From Paraburkholderia sp. BL10I2N1 (lineage in GTDB: Bacteria; Pseudomonadota; Gammaproteobacteria; Burkholderiales; Burkholderiaceae): DNA of 64,000 nucleotides. The translations under genes were made by a program, and so were the position numbers. The notes under the pieces are model-generated. The model searched no databases. It was not told where the DNA came from and saw only the letters and a program-made list of their open reading frames with translations. The DNA is taken from the NCBI RefSeq assembly GCF_004361815.1, contig NZ_SNWA01000002.1, forward strand, positions 1,736,001-1,800,000, given 5' to 3'. Shown here one piece after another: positions 27,022 through 34,554 of this stretch; the first letter of the stretch is position 1, and every line of letters starts with the position of its first letter.

Positions 27022-27252
27022 TCAATTCCGACTGGATGCCGGTTGCGCAATAGCCTGTTTAGCCACGACGACGCCAACCGTATGCGGGCTGACAGGGCAG
27101 AAATATTCCTTTACCGTCGCAGCACACAGGGCATCCGCAAATCGCTGGAGCGCTGATAGTGAGCAGCAAACGCTCTGGTATTCCTCACGACCAATTCTGC
27201 CGTCAAGGATGACCGCCATGCCCGATTCGCGAGCCAACTCGATCACGTTCAT
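27022..27252 (-). CDS. Small hypothetical protein
   Basis: 76 residues, MNVIELARESGMAVILDGRI then GREEYQSVCCSLSALQRFAD. The ATG at 27252 has GGGAGG six bases upstream, a strong site. The N-terminal half looks like a small protein type I associate with Burkholderia genomes. The C-terminal part (VSPHTVGVVVAKQAIAQP) reads less convincingly and may come from a fusion to other DNA during the rearrangement that left the cyclase remnant. Only one base separates its stop from the remnant's ATG. Confidence 0.5.
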   Translation of the reverse strand: MNVIELARESGMAVILDGRIGREEYQSVCCSLSALQRFADALCAATVKEYFCPVSPHTVGVVVAKQAIAQPASSRN

Positions 27253-27467
27253 TTTGGACCTCCCGATTTTGTCTCGTCTCACCGTGCAAGACCGTCAGTC
27301 GCGAGCGTTTATTCCAGCCGGATGTGAGGCCTGCTCTGCGGTATGACCGCCCGCGGCGCGGAGCACCCGGTGTTGGCGACCCTGAACACCGAAACCGACA
27401 GTTCCGGCACGATAATTTTCCGGTGATCTCCATGTGAGGGGAACACGAGCCGCCTGGCCGGCAGACT

Positions 27468-28292
27468 TCACACGCGATGCCGGAAAAGGTCATTGAGTTG
27501 TGCGCCGGATGCCGCCCCGGAAAAGCCATCGAAGCGGCCGTCTGCCAGTGCCTCTGCAGCGCGCATGAATCCGCCCCACGCGGCGCGCGCAAGTGCACCG
27601 CCGACGCTGATGCGCCGCACGCCGAGCGCGGCCACGTCCTGCCGCGTGAGGCCGGAGGTAGAGCCGATCAGCAGATTCACGGGCTTCGGCGCCACTGCGG
27701 CGACGACTGCCTCGATCTGCTCGCGCGTGTCGATACCCGGTGCGTAGAGGCAATCCGCACCGGCTGCGGCGTACGCCTTCAGACGTGCGATCGTGTCGTC
27801 GAGATCCGGCACGCCGGCGAAGAAGTTCTCCGCGCGCCCGATCAGCAACGTATCGCCGCCTGCCTCGTCGATGGCGCGGCGTGCGGCCCTGATCCGCTCC
27901 ACGGCGACGTCGATGGTGAAGAGCGGGTTATCGGAGTCGCCAGTCGAATCTTCGATCGACAGGCCGGCGACGCCGGTATCGACGGCCAGTCTGACGCTTT
28001 CCGCGACGCCGTCTGGATCGGTCCCGAAGCCGTTCTCGAAATCCGCGTTGACGGGCAGGTCAGTTGCTTCGACTATGGACCGCAGATGCGAGAGGATCGC
28101 TTCGCGGGGCAACGTATTGTCGGCGTGTCCGACGGACCAGGCGAATCCGGAACTGGTCGTGGCCAGTGCCTTGAAGCCCAGATTCTGCAGATAACGAGCG
28201 CTACCGATATCCCAAGGGTTGGGCAGCACGAAGCATCCGGAAGCGTGCAGCTCACGAAAGGCAGCGCGTTTTTCGGCGATGGTGCGGGGCAT
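27468..28292 (-). CDS. Isocitrate lyase / PEP mutase family protein
   Basis: 274 residues forming a PEP mutase-type TIM barrel. The N-terminal FVLPNPWDIGSARYLQNLGF and LATTSSGFAWSVG are family signatures, and the Mg-binding segment NADFENGFG is present. VAGLSIEDSTGD follows, where isocitrate lyases and methylisocitrate lyases have IEDQ. The catalytic KKCGH loop of true isocitrate lyase is absent, so this is one of the many family members that cleave or rearrange other 2-oxo acid-type substrates. Monocistronic in appearance; upstream 28293-28557 holds no recognisable gene. Confidence 0.88.
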   Translation of the reverse strand: MPRTIAEKRAAFRELHASGCFVLPNPWDIGSARYLQNLGFKALATTSSGFAWSVGHADNTLPREAILSHLRSIVEATDLPVNADFENGFGTDPDGVAESVRLAVDTGVAGLSIEDSTGDSDNPLFTIDVAVERIRAARRAIDEAGGDTLLIGRAENFFAGVPDLDDTIARLKAYAAAGADCLYAPGIDTREQIEAVVAAVAPKPVNLLIGSTSGLTRQDVAALGVRRISVGGALARAAWGGFMRAAEALADGRFDGFSGAASGAQLNDLFRHRV

Positions 28293-28557
28293 GGCGAGTC
28301 TCCTGGAAGGCGTCTACGACGGGGAAGTCGATCTCGGTATCGAACGCATCGTTGACGAAGTTCGTCAGCGTGAACCGGGCGCTCAGGCGCGATGATCGCA
28401 TCGGTGAACCCAGCGGCGCAAACCGTCGCCGGATCGGCCCCGGATACTTTGCCACGGGCTTGCATGGGTGTGGTCAAGACGCTGCAACGAAGCGCCCGAA
28501 AATCGGCCGCTGTGATTAGCGGTTGCGCAGCGGGCCTCAGCCCAGGAGAGCCCACAC

Positions 28558-28812
28558 ATGCATCATGCTGGACACTATAAGGCGCTAGCTGATGCGGCGG
28601 GGACGTGCGTCTCGAAGGGGCAAGTCTGTGTGACCCATTGCCTCGACCTTCTGGCAACCGGCGACAAGGAAATGGCCGCATGCTCCCAGAGCGTCGTGCA
28701 AATGCTTGCTCTTGTCACTGCGGTACAAGCGCTCGCCAACCAGGACTCCCACTACCTTCCGGGTCTCGCGAAGGTCGCGTTGGATGCGTGCAATGATTGC
28801 GCGGAGGAGTGA
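28558..28812 (+). CDS. Four-helix-bundle copper-binding-type Cys protein, shortened
   Basis: 84 residues resembling the DUF326/Csp copper-storage family. Cys residues line the helices: AGTC, GQVCVTHC, MAAC and DACNDC. AGGAGA precedes the ATG. Family members usually run past 100 residues and continue after a final CxxCxxxC helix. Here the frame ends at CNDCAEE with TGA, exactly where a TGC cysteine codon would be expected, and downstream codons do not resume the family pattern. It may still fold as a shorter Cu(I)-binding bundle or be a recent truncation. It faces the bufferin-type and SCO genes on the other strand. Confidence 0.7.
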   Translation: MHHAGHYKALADAAGTCVSKGQVCVTHCLDLLATGDKEMAACSQSVVQMLALVTAVQALANQDSHYLPGLAKVALDACNDCAEE

Positions 28813-28819
28813 CGCGAGA

Positions 28820-28841
28820 CCCTGCCCTTCGGAGGGCAGGG
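28820..28841. terminator. Hairpin between convergent copper-related genes
   Basis: CCCTGCCCT (28820-28828) and AGGGCAGGG (28833-28841) pair perfectly around a TCGG tetraloop, 8 bases after the Csp-like stop codon. No T-run follows on the plus strand; on the minus strand it lies just beyond the end of the bufferin-type gene. It may serve both genes. Confidence 0.65.
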
Positions 28842-28873
28842 CGGCAGGAAAAGGATCGAGGCTCATGGGATTC

Positions 28874-29128
28874 CTAGGTGCCGACCGTACCGCCGAGCTT
28901 CACGCACGTACCCTTCGGCACGATCTTGAAATCGCCTTTGTCATTGTCAACCTTCGCTTCGCCGGCGCAGCCATGCACGCCGGTCTTGCTCCCGCAATCG
29001 TTCTGACCGGCCTTCGCGATGCCGTAGCACTGCACCATGTCCTCGGCGTGCGCGAGACTCATTCCTGCGACGCCGAGACCGGCGAGGGCTGCGGCAACGA
29101 GGGCTTGGTGGGCGAGAGTTGATTTCAT
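28874..29128 (-). CDS. Bufferin-type metallophore precursor (DUF2282 / BufA1-like)
   Basis: 84 residues. Signal peptide [20 protein letters not shown], then [20 protein letters not shown] and [16 protein letters not shown], ending with KGTCVKLGG. The [12 protein letters not shown] pattern is that of DUF2282 proteins, now described as bufferin-type ribosomally made, copper-binding peptides whose Cys residues are modified by a DUF692 (MNIO) enzyme and which are exported to the periplasm. Neither the DUF692 maturase nor its DUF2063 partner nor a DoxX gene is visible near this locus. It lies 217 bases downstream of the SCO gene on the same strand. Confidence 0.8.
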   Translation of the reverse strand: MKSTLAHQALVAAALAGLGVAGMSLAHAEDMVQCYGIAKAGQNDCGSKTGVHGCAGEAKVDNDKGDFKIVPKGTCVKLGGTVGT

Positions 29129-29345
29129 CCTGGTTCTCCTGGATCTGTCCCATTGGATGGGGTGGGATGCGCGTATCCTGCGCGCTATTCGGGGTGCCGT
29201 CAGGAAACACCCATCTGACGAGCCTCGTTCTCAAAACCATTGATATGGGCCTGATCCGTTCCCGCGCCAGGAAACATCACGAGGCCAACGGGAGCAACAC
29301 GCCGCGGCCCGTGCTCGACTTCGGCGAACCCGCCGGAACAAGCGG

Positions 29346-30005
29346 CTAGTTGGAGGCGACCAGCTCGTGGTATGCATTCAACAGCTCGTCCGGCGTCGCG
29401 AAGCCATCAATGCGCAGCCATGGCTTGCCCGGCGCAGCGCGGACGAATGCGACCGGCGTGTGATTCATCTTGTCGCCCCGGTAGACGTTGAAGGCCTTCT
29501 GGGTCGCGATGCTCGTGGCCACCGTCCCGGTGTAGTACTGCCACTCCGGACCGGCGCTGAACCGGGTCGCGTACGCCCTGAGTCGCGCAGGCGTGTCCTC
29601 CTCGGGATCGATCGAGATCGACACCAGGTGGACCTTGTCCCGATCGCCGCCCAGCAGGCCTTGAAATTGCTCGAACGTCTGGCTGACCATCGGGCAGATG
29701 CCCGTGCACGTGGTGTAGATGAAGGTCAGGACGACGGGACGGCCGTCGTTCAGCTCATTGATCAGCGAGACCGTCTCGCCGTCGTCCCGGATCAACGAAA
29801 CGGGCGGTAACGTGTAGCGGACTGTCGAACGCATGGTGCCCGACATCTTGTGGTGATTGTCGTGCGGGTCGACGCCGTTTGCGCCAGCGGGGCTATCCAT
29901 GGCCTCGGCGGCATCAGCGGCATACGCACGCACCGCGGTGGGCCCGACGGTTCCGGCGCCTGTCACGACGCAGGCGCCGATCAGCAATTTGATGAACGTT
30001 CTCAT
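29346..30005 (-). CDS. SCO1/SenC-family copper chaperone / thiol protein
   Basis: 219 residues with an N-terminal signal or anchor (IKLLIGACVVTGAGTVGPTA) and a thioredoxin-like fold. The copper-binding CxxxC is in FIYTTCTGICPMVSQTF (Cys100, Cys104) and the third ligand is the His in GDKMNHTPVAFV. SCO proteins deliver copper to the CuA site of cytochrome oxidase or act as periplasmic thiol reductants. The gene lies next to the bufferin-type peptide and opposite the Csp-like gene, making a small copper-handling neighbourhood and not a cytochrome oxidase operon. Confidence 0.9.
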   Translation of the reverse strand: MRTFIKLLIGACVVTGAGTVGPTAVRAYAADAAEAMDSPAGANGVDPHDNHHKMSGTMRSTVRYTLPPVSLIRDDGETVSLINELNDGRPVVLTFIYTTCTGICPMVSQTFEQFQGLLGGDRDKVHLVSISIDPEEDTPARLRAYATRFSAGPEWQYYTGTVATSIATQKAFNVYRGDKMNHTPVAFVRAAPGKPWLRIDGFATPDELLNAYHELVASN

Positions 30006-30356
30006 TGCGGTCTCCGGTCACGGCGGCGAAAGGGCGAGCCGGACATCTGTCGAACCCGAGCGTGATCACATGAGACGCACCGCCGCCACACCCCTTCAGT
30101 CTTGCGAATTCGCGCTTGTCCGTCATTGGAGAGAGACACCCAATGCGGGGTAGGGAGTGTCCGCTGCCTGCAACCGGCGCGCATCGCCTCAGGGAACCCC
30201 TTGTGGTCTGACAACGGCCATCAAATCGTCCATTTGAGAGAGCCAATCGGCAGGCTCATTCGCTGACAAGGAAAACTGTGAGTGCTACTGTGCACGGGGT
30301 ATGCGCGAGCATCCGCGCCATGGCACGCCACGTTGGCGTGAAGTTGACTCGTCCCA
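30006..30356. other. Intergenic region, no gene seen
   Basis: About 350 bases upstream of the SCO gene and downstream of the lipoprotein gene. The small frames here lack start sites and family character. I see no clear RNA or repeat. Confidence 0.45.
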
Positions 30357-30806
30357 TCAATTCGATCCAGCGGGGGTATCGAACTTGCCGAGCACGTTTT
30401 TGCACATGTCGCGCACGCCCACGTCCGTGCCCTCGATCGAAGGATTTGCAGACCGGTACTGTACCACCTGCCCATCTCTGATAAACACACCAGTCAAATG
30501 GCTCTCTGTAAGGCCGCCCAGGCTGTTCCTGGCAGTCACGGTCAGGCACACCACATAACCGAAGTACGGGTAGAAGCTCAACCCGCCCCACGCCTTCTGC
30601 GGCGTGCTCAGGTACTGCACCTGTACGCTCGCTGGGTCCTTGAACCGTGCCTCGTGATATTTATCGATGATTGTCTTGTAGTCGCTCGGGTAGGGGCCAT
30701 AGTCGGCCGCTCGCATGACGTCCGCGCTGGGCGAAAGGCGGCCGACGCACGCTGACAGCGCGCCGTTCACTGTGACAAACAATACCGCTATCAATGCCTT
30801 GCGCAT
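30357..30806 (-). CDS. Putative lipoprotein, unknown function
   Basis: 149 residues. The N-terminus MRKALIAVLFVTVNGALSAC carries a lipobox (LSAC, Cys about 20), so the protein is probably lipid-anchored. The mature region includes YPSDYKTIIDKYHEARFKDP and WGGLSFYPYFGYVVCLTVTA, followed by a tail with DMCKNVLGKF; two further Cys residues could form a disulfide. The start at 30806 is chosen because it gives a complete signal peptide. Single gene. I do not recognise the family beyond a general small Burkholderia lipoprotein. Confidence 0.7.
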   Translation of the reverse strand: MRKALIAVLFVTVNGALSACVGRLSPSADVMRAADYGPYPSDYKTIIDKYHEARFKDPASVQVQYLSTPQKAWGGLSFYPYFGYVVCLTVTARNSLGGLTESHLTGVFIRDGQVVQYRSANPSIEGTDVGVRDMCKNVLGKFDTPAGSN

Positions 30807-30904
30807 GCCGCTGCCCCTTTCGCACGCCCGAGTTCTCAAACTAGGTCGGGAAAAGGAGGATGTAAATGTCTTTCTGGCCTTGGCTGATCACCCATCGAGC
30901 TGAG

Positions 30905-31783
30905 CTACCGCGCTAACCGTTCCCGAAGAAAGTCGATGAAACGCTGGGTCTTCGCTGGCAGCAGACGGGTTTCGGTGATGGCATGGACAGGCGTCGGCCT
31001 GCCGTGCCAGCTGGGCATGATCCGGCGCAACTTCCCTTCTGCAACCTCGTCGGCGACGATTTCGTCCGGCATCAAGACGATACCCATATTGTGCGTTGCC
31101 AGTCGACGGATCATGCCGACGCTGTTGAGCGCAAATCGCCCGCCTACCGATATCGTCTCAGTTCGCTTTCCGTCATGCAAAGTCCACGAACCGGCCTTCA
31201 GGATACTCAGGCACTCGTGCTGTTCCAGATCGGCCGGCTCGCCCGGCTCACCCGACTGTTCAAGATAGCCGGGTGCCGCGTAGAGGTGAGGGGTAAGTAA
31301 GGCGAGCGTGCGCGCGATCAGTTGAGAGTCTTCGGACTCCCCCATGCGGATTGCGACATCGTAGGGTTCGCTGACGAGATCGACCCGGCGCGGGGTGAGG
31401 TCGAAATCGAATGTGATGCCAGGATATAGCCTCGCGAACTCAACAATCAACGGCGTCAGATAGGTCACTGCGAAATCCACCGGCAGTGAGGCGCGTAATA
31501 CGCCGCTGGGCTGAGCGAGCATCTCTCCGAGTTGTTCGTGTGCAAGCCGGGCTTCATCGACGATGCGCTTGCACCGCTCGAAATAAATCTGGCCGGCCTC
31601 GGTCAGTTCGATCTTGCGCGTCGTGCGGTGAAGCAGGCGCAGGCCGATCGCCTGCTCTAGCGTGCTGATCCGTCGCGATAGCGTCGAGTTCGGCATTCCC
31701 ATTGCCACCGCAGCATGGCGAAAGCCCTTTGCCTTGACGACTTCGACGAACAAAGCCATGTCGTTCAGCAGTTCCATACTCAT
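30905..31783 (-). CDS. LysR-family transcriptional regulator
   Basis: 292 residues. Helix-turn-helix FVEVVKAKGFRHAAVAMGMP then NSTLSRRISTLEQAIGLRLL, linker RTTRKIELTEAGQIYF, and a substrate-binding domain of the type found in regulators of quinone and ene-reductase genes. It is divergent from the SDR::ene-reductase fusion with under 100 bases between the preferred start codons, so it very probably controls that gene in response to an electrophile or quinone. Confidence 0.92.
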   Translation of the reverse strand: MSMELLNDMALFVEVVKAKGFRHAAVAMGMPNSTLSRRISTLEQAIGLRLLHRTTRKIELTEAGQIYFERCKRIVDEARLAHEQLGEMLAQPSGVLRASLPVDFAVTYLTPLIVEFARLYPGITFDFDLTPRRVDLVSEPYDVAIRMGESEDSQLIARTLALLTPHLYAAPGYLEQSGEPGEPADLEQHECLSILKAGSWTLHDGKRTETISVGGRFALNSVGMIRRLATHNMGIVLMPDEIVADEVAEGKLRRIMPSWHGRPTPVHAITETRLLPAKTQRFIDFLRERLAR

Positions 31784-31878
31784 TGCTCCATAAACGGATC
31801 AAAGTTTTCCAAATTACCATATTTATCCCGCATGAGAAACAGTCGACAATTACCTCATTGAACACCGGGAAACTCATC

Positions 31879-33897
31879 ATGAAGCGGGACAAGACTTGGG
31901 ATTGGCAACGTCGTGACACAGTGGCTCTGGATGTCAATGGCAAACAGGTCGCCGTGATCGGCGGCACCGGCGGTATCGGGCGCGCCCTCAGCCGCCGCCT
32001 CGCGTCGCTCGGCGCGGATGTCATCGTCGTGGGACAGACCTTCCGCGATGCAGGTGTATCCGGGCTCAAGTTCATCCAGGTGGATCTGAGCTCGATGACG
32101 GAAGCTAAGCGCGTAGCAGCGGAACTGTCGGCGGAAACGCTGGACATGGTGATTTTCACCACTGGCATCTTCGCCGCGCCGCAGCGCCAGGAAACCGCGG
32201 AAGGCATCGAGCGCGACCTGGCCGTCAGCTACCTGAACCGGCTGGTCATCCTGCGTAGCGTCGCGCCGAGACTGGGTACGCAGAGGTCCACGTCGTCCAT
32301 GAAGCCGCGAGTGTTCCTCATGGGTTATCCGGGTAGTGGCCAGATCGGCACACCGGACGACCTCAATGCCGAGAAGTCCTACAAGGCAATGGCGGCCCAC
32401 ATGAATACCGTTGCCGGCAACGAAATGCTCGTGCTTGACGCAGCAAAGCGGTATCCGAATGCGACGTTTTTCGGGCTGAATCCGGGCCTCGTCAAGACCG
32501 ACATCCGCGACAACTTCCTTGGCAAGGGCTCGCTGAAATCGCGCGTGATGGAGACGTTGATCGGGCTGCTTACGCCGACGGCCGACGCCTACGCGGAGCG
32601 CATCACATCCTTGCTTCTCTCGCCCGACATCGAGAGCCATAGCGGCGCAATGTTCAACAGCAAGGGCCAAGCCATCCTGCAGTCGGCAGGGCTGACCGAC
32701 CGGCACATCCGGAGGTTCATGTCTGCGTCCGAAGCGTTAGTGGCGCGGACAGGTGTTCAGGGCGCGGCAGTGCAAACGAGCGAGCCACTGTTTCTTCCAT
32801 TTACCACATTCGAGGATTGCATCATGAGCAAACTATTCGATCCAGTACGCGTCGGTCGTTACACCCTGCAAAATCGCCTGGTGATGGCGCCGATGACCCG
32901 GTCGCGCGCCCAGTTCGATGGCGCACCGGGCGAACTGGCCGCAGAGTATTACGCCCAACGCGCCAGCGTCGGCTTGATCGTCACAGAGGGCACGCAGCCA
33001 TCGGCCGATGGCCAGGGCTACCTGACCACGCCGGGCATCTACACCGATGCGCATGTCGCTGCCTGGAAGAAGACCACTGACGCTGTGCATGCAAAGGGCG
33101 GTCACCTCTTCATCCAGCTGATGCACGCCGGGCGCATGTCCCATCCGGACAACACGCCGCACCACCGCCAGGGCGTCGCGCCTTCGGCCATCGCGCCGGG
33201 CACGCAGATGTTCACGGCCAATGGGATGCTGGACATCCCCGTGCCGCGCGCCCTGAGTGCCGAGGAAGTGCGCCGGACCGTCCAGGATTTTCGCGACGCC
33301 GCCCGCCGTGCGATCGAGGCCGGTGCTGACGGCATCGAAATTCACGGCGCGAACGCCTACCTGATCCAGCAGTTCTTCGCGCCGAGCGCCAACACGCGCA
33401 CCGATGAGTATGGCGGCACCATCGAGAATCGTGCGCGCTTCGCCATCGAAACCGCCGCCGCGATCGCCGAGGAAATCGGCGCCGACAGGACAGCAATCCG
33501 CCTGTCGCCCGGCACGACGCTGTGGGGCATTGACGAAGGCGCCGAAGGGCCGGACCTGTATCGCTACCTGGTCGCCAAACTCGACAAGCTGGGGCTGGCC
33601 TATCTGCACATCATGGACCAGGGGAACGAGTCGCTGCTCGCCGATATTCGCAAGCTTTGGACCGGCACGCTGATCGTGAACCGGCCAGGCCGCCCGCGCG
33701 AGCAGGTCGGAGCGGACGTTGGCTCGGGCGTGGCCGACCTGGAAGCTTACGGCCAGATGGTTCTTGCGAGCCCGGATTTTGTCGAGCGGCTGAAGACCAA
33801 CGCGCCGATGAACGAGGCCAATCGCAATGGCTTCTTCGGTGGTACGGCTGCGGGTTACACCGACTATCCGACCCTGAGCGAAGCTCAGTCCGCCTGA
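31879..33897 (+). CDS. Fusion of SDR-type oxidoreductase and Old Yellow Enzyme ene-reductase
   Basis: About 672 residues in one uninterrupted frame. The N-terminal half (about 15-290) is a short-chain dehydrogenase with the Rossmann motif VAVIGGTGGIGRALSRRL. The usual YxxxK is not visible: at the expected place the sequence reads AAHMNTVAGNEML, with His for Tyr and Val for Lys. The C-terminal half (from 32824, MSKLFDPVRVGRYTLQNRLV) is a complete FMN ene-reductase with MAPMTRSRA, the HAGR motif in LMHAGRMSHP, and IHGANAYLIQQFFAPSANTR. A Shine-Dalgarno-like GAGGA lies seven bases before Met at 32824, so the second half may also be translated alone. The ATG at 31879 fits the SDR start better than 31783. 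Confidence 0.85.
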   Translation: MKRDKTWDWQRRDTVALDVNGKQVAVIGGTGGIGRALSRRLASLGADVIVVGQTFRDAGVSGLKFIQVDLSSMTEAKRVAAELSAETLDMVIFTTGIFAAPQRQETAEGIERDLAVSYLNRLVILRSVAPRLGTQRSTSSMKPRVFLMGYPGSGQIGTPDDLNAEKSYKAMAAHMNTVAGNEMLVLDAAKRYPNATFFGLNPGLVKTDIRDNFLGKGSLKSRVMETLIGLLTPTADAYAERITSLLLSPDIESHSGAMFNSKGQAILQSAGLTDRHIRRFMSASEALVARTGVQGAAVQTSEPLFLPFTTFEDCIMSKLFDPVRVGRYTLQNRLVMAPMTRSRAQFDGAPGELAAEYYAQRASVGLIVTEGTQPSADGQGYLTTPGIYTDAHVAAWKKTTDAVHAKGGHLFIQLMHAGRMSHPDNTPHHRQGVAPSAIAPGTQMFTANGMLDIPVPRALSAEEVRRTVQDFRDAARRAIEAGADGIEIHGANAYLIQQFFAPSANTRTDEYGGTIENRARFAIETAAAIAEEIGADRTAIRLSPGTTLWGIDEGAEGPDLYRYLVAKLDKLGLAYLHIMDQGNESLLADIRKLWTGTLIVNRPGRPREQVGADVGSGVADLEAYGQMVLASPDFVERLKTNAPMNEANRNGFFGGTAAGYTDYPTLSEAQSA

Positions 33898-33986
33898 GGT
33901 CGTCATCATGTCCGTCATTGCCACACTTCAGCGCGCGAACCGCGGCAGCCACTTCCGCGCTTATGGCCTGCGCGGCATGGCGACAC

Positions 33987-34013
33987 TGATCGCCCCTTTA
34001 TCGGGGTCGATCA
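33987..34013 (+). terminator. Hairpin downstream of fusion gene
   Basis: TGATCGCCCC (33987-33996) pairs with GGGGTCGATCA (34003-34013) with one bulged base and a short AT loop. It is about 90 bases past the stop codon. The intervening 33898-33986 stretch holds only a short frame of no recognisable family. Confidence 0.5.
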
Positions 34014-34075
34014 TGCGTGGATGAGCGCGCCGACCTTTCCGCCGCACCCGCACGCTGCGCTCGTTCGCCAGCACA

Positions 34076-34393
34076 TCAGAGCCGATACGTTGCATAGCGC
34101 CGTTCGACATTCTCCAGCACTTGCGCCCAGTCGCGGCTGCGCTCGTCGCTGCGCCGCTCTTGATTCTCGCTGTAGTCCCGAATTCTTGAAGTCACCGATA
34201 CATTGATGATCCCTTGGTCGACGCTTCCGGAACTCACGACGAAAAGCCGCGCCTGGGCCCGCCGCTCCTTGACCGCGTCGTAGCCCTCGACCCCGGCAAC
34301 CACAAGATGCTTGATGCCATCGGTGATCTTGGCGAGCGCGTCGCCCGCCGAGCCAACCGCTTCGACCAGATCCTTGAACGGCTTGATCTCCAT
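34076..34393 (-). CDS. Hypothetical protein, 105 residues
   Basis: MEIKPFKDLVEAVGSAGDAL, then AKITDGIKHLVVAGVEGYDA and a C-terminal charged half with many Arg, Glu and Asp residues (ENQERRSDERSRDWAQVLEN). GAGGAG upstream of the ATG at 34393 supports the start. There is no signal peptide and no strong membrane helix. It lies just downstream, in its own orientation, of the IS630 insertion, which entered its upstream region about 160 bases before the start codon and may have altered its expression. The function is unknown. Confidence 0.65.
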   Translation of the reverse strand: MEIKPFKDLVEAVGSAGDALAKITDGIKHLVVAGVEGYDAVKERRAQARLFVVSSGSVDQGIINVSVTSRIRDYSENQERRSDERSRDWAQVLENVERRYATYRL

Positions 34394-34526
34394 CGCAGTC
34401 TCCTCGTTCTTGCTCTTCTGCAGCCGCCCGCCGCGCGGCCCCTCCACGAACGATAGGACGGTCGCGAGCGCCTTCAAGGAGAGGGGGAATTTTCCGTGGC
34501 TAGAATCCTTTACCCTGGTGAATCGC

Positions 34527-34540
34527 GGACCATATGGTCC
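34527..34540. promoter_or_regulatory. 14-base perfect palindrome upstream of hypothetical gene
   Basis: GGACCATATGGTCC is fully self-complementary. It sits between the IS630 end and the start of the 105-residue protein gene and is a candidate operator for that gene. Confidence 0.4.
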
Positions 34541-34554
34541 CCGGCTCGCCCATA

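Noticed and set aside
28252..28455. Minus-strand frame upstream of the isocitrate-lyase-like gene
   Set aside because: It overlaps that gene's start and has no recognisable domain. The segment TNFVNDAFDTEIDFP looked suggestive but matched no family I could name.
31783..31878. Longer N-terminus for the SDR::OYE fusion
   Set aside because: The extra 32 residues contain no Rossmann-fold sequence and overlap the divergent LysR promoter region. Met at 31879 fits the usual SDR start.
33908..34024. Short plus-strand frame after the fusion gene (MSVIATLQRANRGSHFRA)
   Set aside because: About 38 codons, no ribosome-binding site, ends at a hairpin. Too little to call a gene or a remnant.
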